From NCBI GenBank assembly GCA_003641695.1, contig QNBL01000206.1, positions 1-5,176 on the forward strand: 5,176 bases of DNA, given 5' to 3'. This document shows, piece after piece, positions 4,321 to 5,176 of this stretch. A model generated the notes under the pieces. That model saw only the letters and a program-made list of their open reading frames with translations, was not told the origin of the DNA and searched no databases. A program made the translations under genes and the position numbers. Origin of the DNA: Spirochaetota bacterium. GTDB lineage: Bacteria; Spirochaetota; Spirochaetia; B11-G9. Every line of letters starts with the position of its first letter. The first letter of the stretch is position 1.

Positions 4321-5176
4321 CCCTTGTAGTTCTCTTTTACCAGTTTATTAATGGTTGAAGCCATATCATTCAGTGAAACAATATGGTCTATATATCCCAA
4401 TTCTGCAGCTACTTTTGGCATTCCGTATACAACTGAGGATTCCTTGTCCTGGGCAATGGTAATACCTCCCTGTTCCCTGATACTTCCAATTTCCTCAGCA
4501 CCATCCTTGCCCATTCCTGTCATTATTACAGCCAGAGCTTTGCCGCCGAAGTGTTTTGCAACAGAATCAAAGAGCACTCCGACAGAAGGTTTGTGTCCAT
4601 TCTTTGCCTCTCCGGAGGTTACCCTCAAGACCGAAGCAAGTCTCTTGAGCTCCACCTCAATATGATACCCCCCGGGAGCGATAAATACCCTGCCCGGGCT
4701 GAGTAGATCTCCATCTTCCCCCTCTTTTACATGTAAGGGACAGATCTTATCGAGGCTCTTTGCGAACTCTGCCGTAAACCCTGCGGGCATGTGCTGTACA
4801 ATCAGCATGGGTACCGGCAGATCAGGATCAATATCAACCAGTAAGTGCCTCAGCGCGTTCGGTCCTCCGGTTGAAATCCCAAGAGCTATAAGTTCAATTA
4901 TGCCTGTTTTTTCAGCAGGTTTCTTAAAACTGGCTTCAACAGGAGGTTTTACAACGGGTTCTTTTCCCTTTATTTCAGCTTTGACCGAGGTACGTGGAAG
5001 ATTGCTTGATGTAGTTGAAAAAATACTTTCCGGTCCTTTCTCCTTATATCTCCTCCCATAGGCAAGCAGGGTTTCAACGATATGGTCTCTAATCTCGTGG
5101 ATATCTTCAGAAATTGAGCCTGAGGGTTTCAATATGAAATCGGATGCCCCGAGGTTCAGCGCTTCCATGGTAATAC
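4317..5176 (-). CDS. cheB: Chemotaxis protein-glutamate methylesterase CheB (5' end outside the window)
   Basis: The reading frame continues past ATG 5168-5166 to the right edge (ITMEALNLGASDFILKP), which is the end of a response-regulator receiver domain including its conserved lysine (K14, counting from that ATG). About 80-90 N-terminal residues with the phosphorylated aspartate lie outside. A linker (about 40-88) leads to the CheB catalytic domain (90-280). The expected triad is visible: Ser99 in GISTGG, His126 in VQHMPAGF, and Asp222 in MTGMGKDG. CheB removes methyl groups from, and can deamidate, glutamate/glutamine side chains of chemoreceptors, and is switched on by CheA phosphorylation. 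The linker is fairly long and Lys/Pro/Ser-rich. The stop at 4319-4317 overlaps the rseC-like stop by 4 bp in convergent orientation. No terminator was seen between them. Confidence 0.96.
   Translation of the reverse strand, partial: ITMEALNLGASDFILKPSGSISEDIHEIRDHIVETLLAYGRRYKEKGPESIFSTTSSNLPRTSVKAEIKGKEPVVKPPVEASFKKPAEKTGIIELIALGISTGGPNALRHLLVDIDPDLPVPMLIVQHMPAGFTAEFAKSLDKICPLHVKEGEDGDLLSPGRVFIAPGGYHIEVELKRLASVLRVTSGEAKNGHKPSVGVLFDSVAKHFGGKALAVIMTGMGKDGAEEIGSIREQGGITIAQDKESSVVYGMPKVAAELGYIDHIVSLNDMASTINKLVKENYKG

Noticed and set aside
4305..4338. Possible bidirectional hairpin at the rseC-like/cheB junction (AAAGAG...CTCTTT with inner GCT/AGC)
   Set aside because: The stem is broken by a large asymmetric bulge, and no proper T-run follows on either strand.
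4351..5061. Plus-strand open frames inside cheB
   Set aside because: They are antisense to the conserved CheB catalytic domain and linker, with Ser/Pro-rich composition expected of a reverse frame.

Overview
The window is about 5.2 kb of compact bacterial chromosome with moderate GC. It carries a tRNA-Leu gene and mostly housekeeping or signalling genes. There is no sign of phage, insertion sequence or CRISPR. A CheB chemotaxis methylesterase, an RseC-type membrane protein and a predicted membrane-anchored extracytoplasmic deacetylase suggest a motile organism with a diderm-type envelope. The overall style of the proteins fits a spirochaete, but this is an impression from protein character and no marker gene here proves it.

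Left part (1-855): positions 1-97 hold no gene, only two inverted repeats. A minus-strand tRNA-Leu(CAG) follows, with its own consensus-like promoter and a clear intrinsic terminator. Beyond it, on the same strand, lies a class I SAM methyltransferase broken by an internal deletion plus frameshift (pseudogene, 295-785). A 70-bp divergent spacer separates it from the next gene.

Middle part (856-3104): a plus-strand gene encodes an unusual three-part protein: a degenerate FHA-like domain, one transmembrane helix, and a PIG-L/LmbE zinc deacetylase domain predicted to lie outside the cytoplasm. It converges on a minus-strand pair: a small heat-shock protein (Hsp20) and a 41-residue single-pass membrane miniprotein whose start codon overlaps the hsp20 stop. 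The hsp20 leader (about 85 nt) can fold into three tandem hairpins. The last covers the Shine-Dalgarno sequence and contains one bulged G, a layout like ROSE-type RNA thermometers.

Right part (3105-5176): a plus-strand two-gene operon encodes a YmdB/TIGR00282-family metallophosphoesterase homologue, then an RseC-family protein that overlaps it by 17 bp. The YmdB homologue keeps the fold motifs but has lost most of the canonical metal ligands. The operon converges on cheB (minus strand, 5' end cut off by the window edge), and the two stop codons overlap.

The items most worth a second look are the ligand-poor YmdB homologue, the FHA-TM-PIG-L architecture, the candidate thermometer with its coupled miniprotein, and the decayed methyltransferase.
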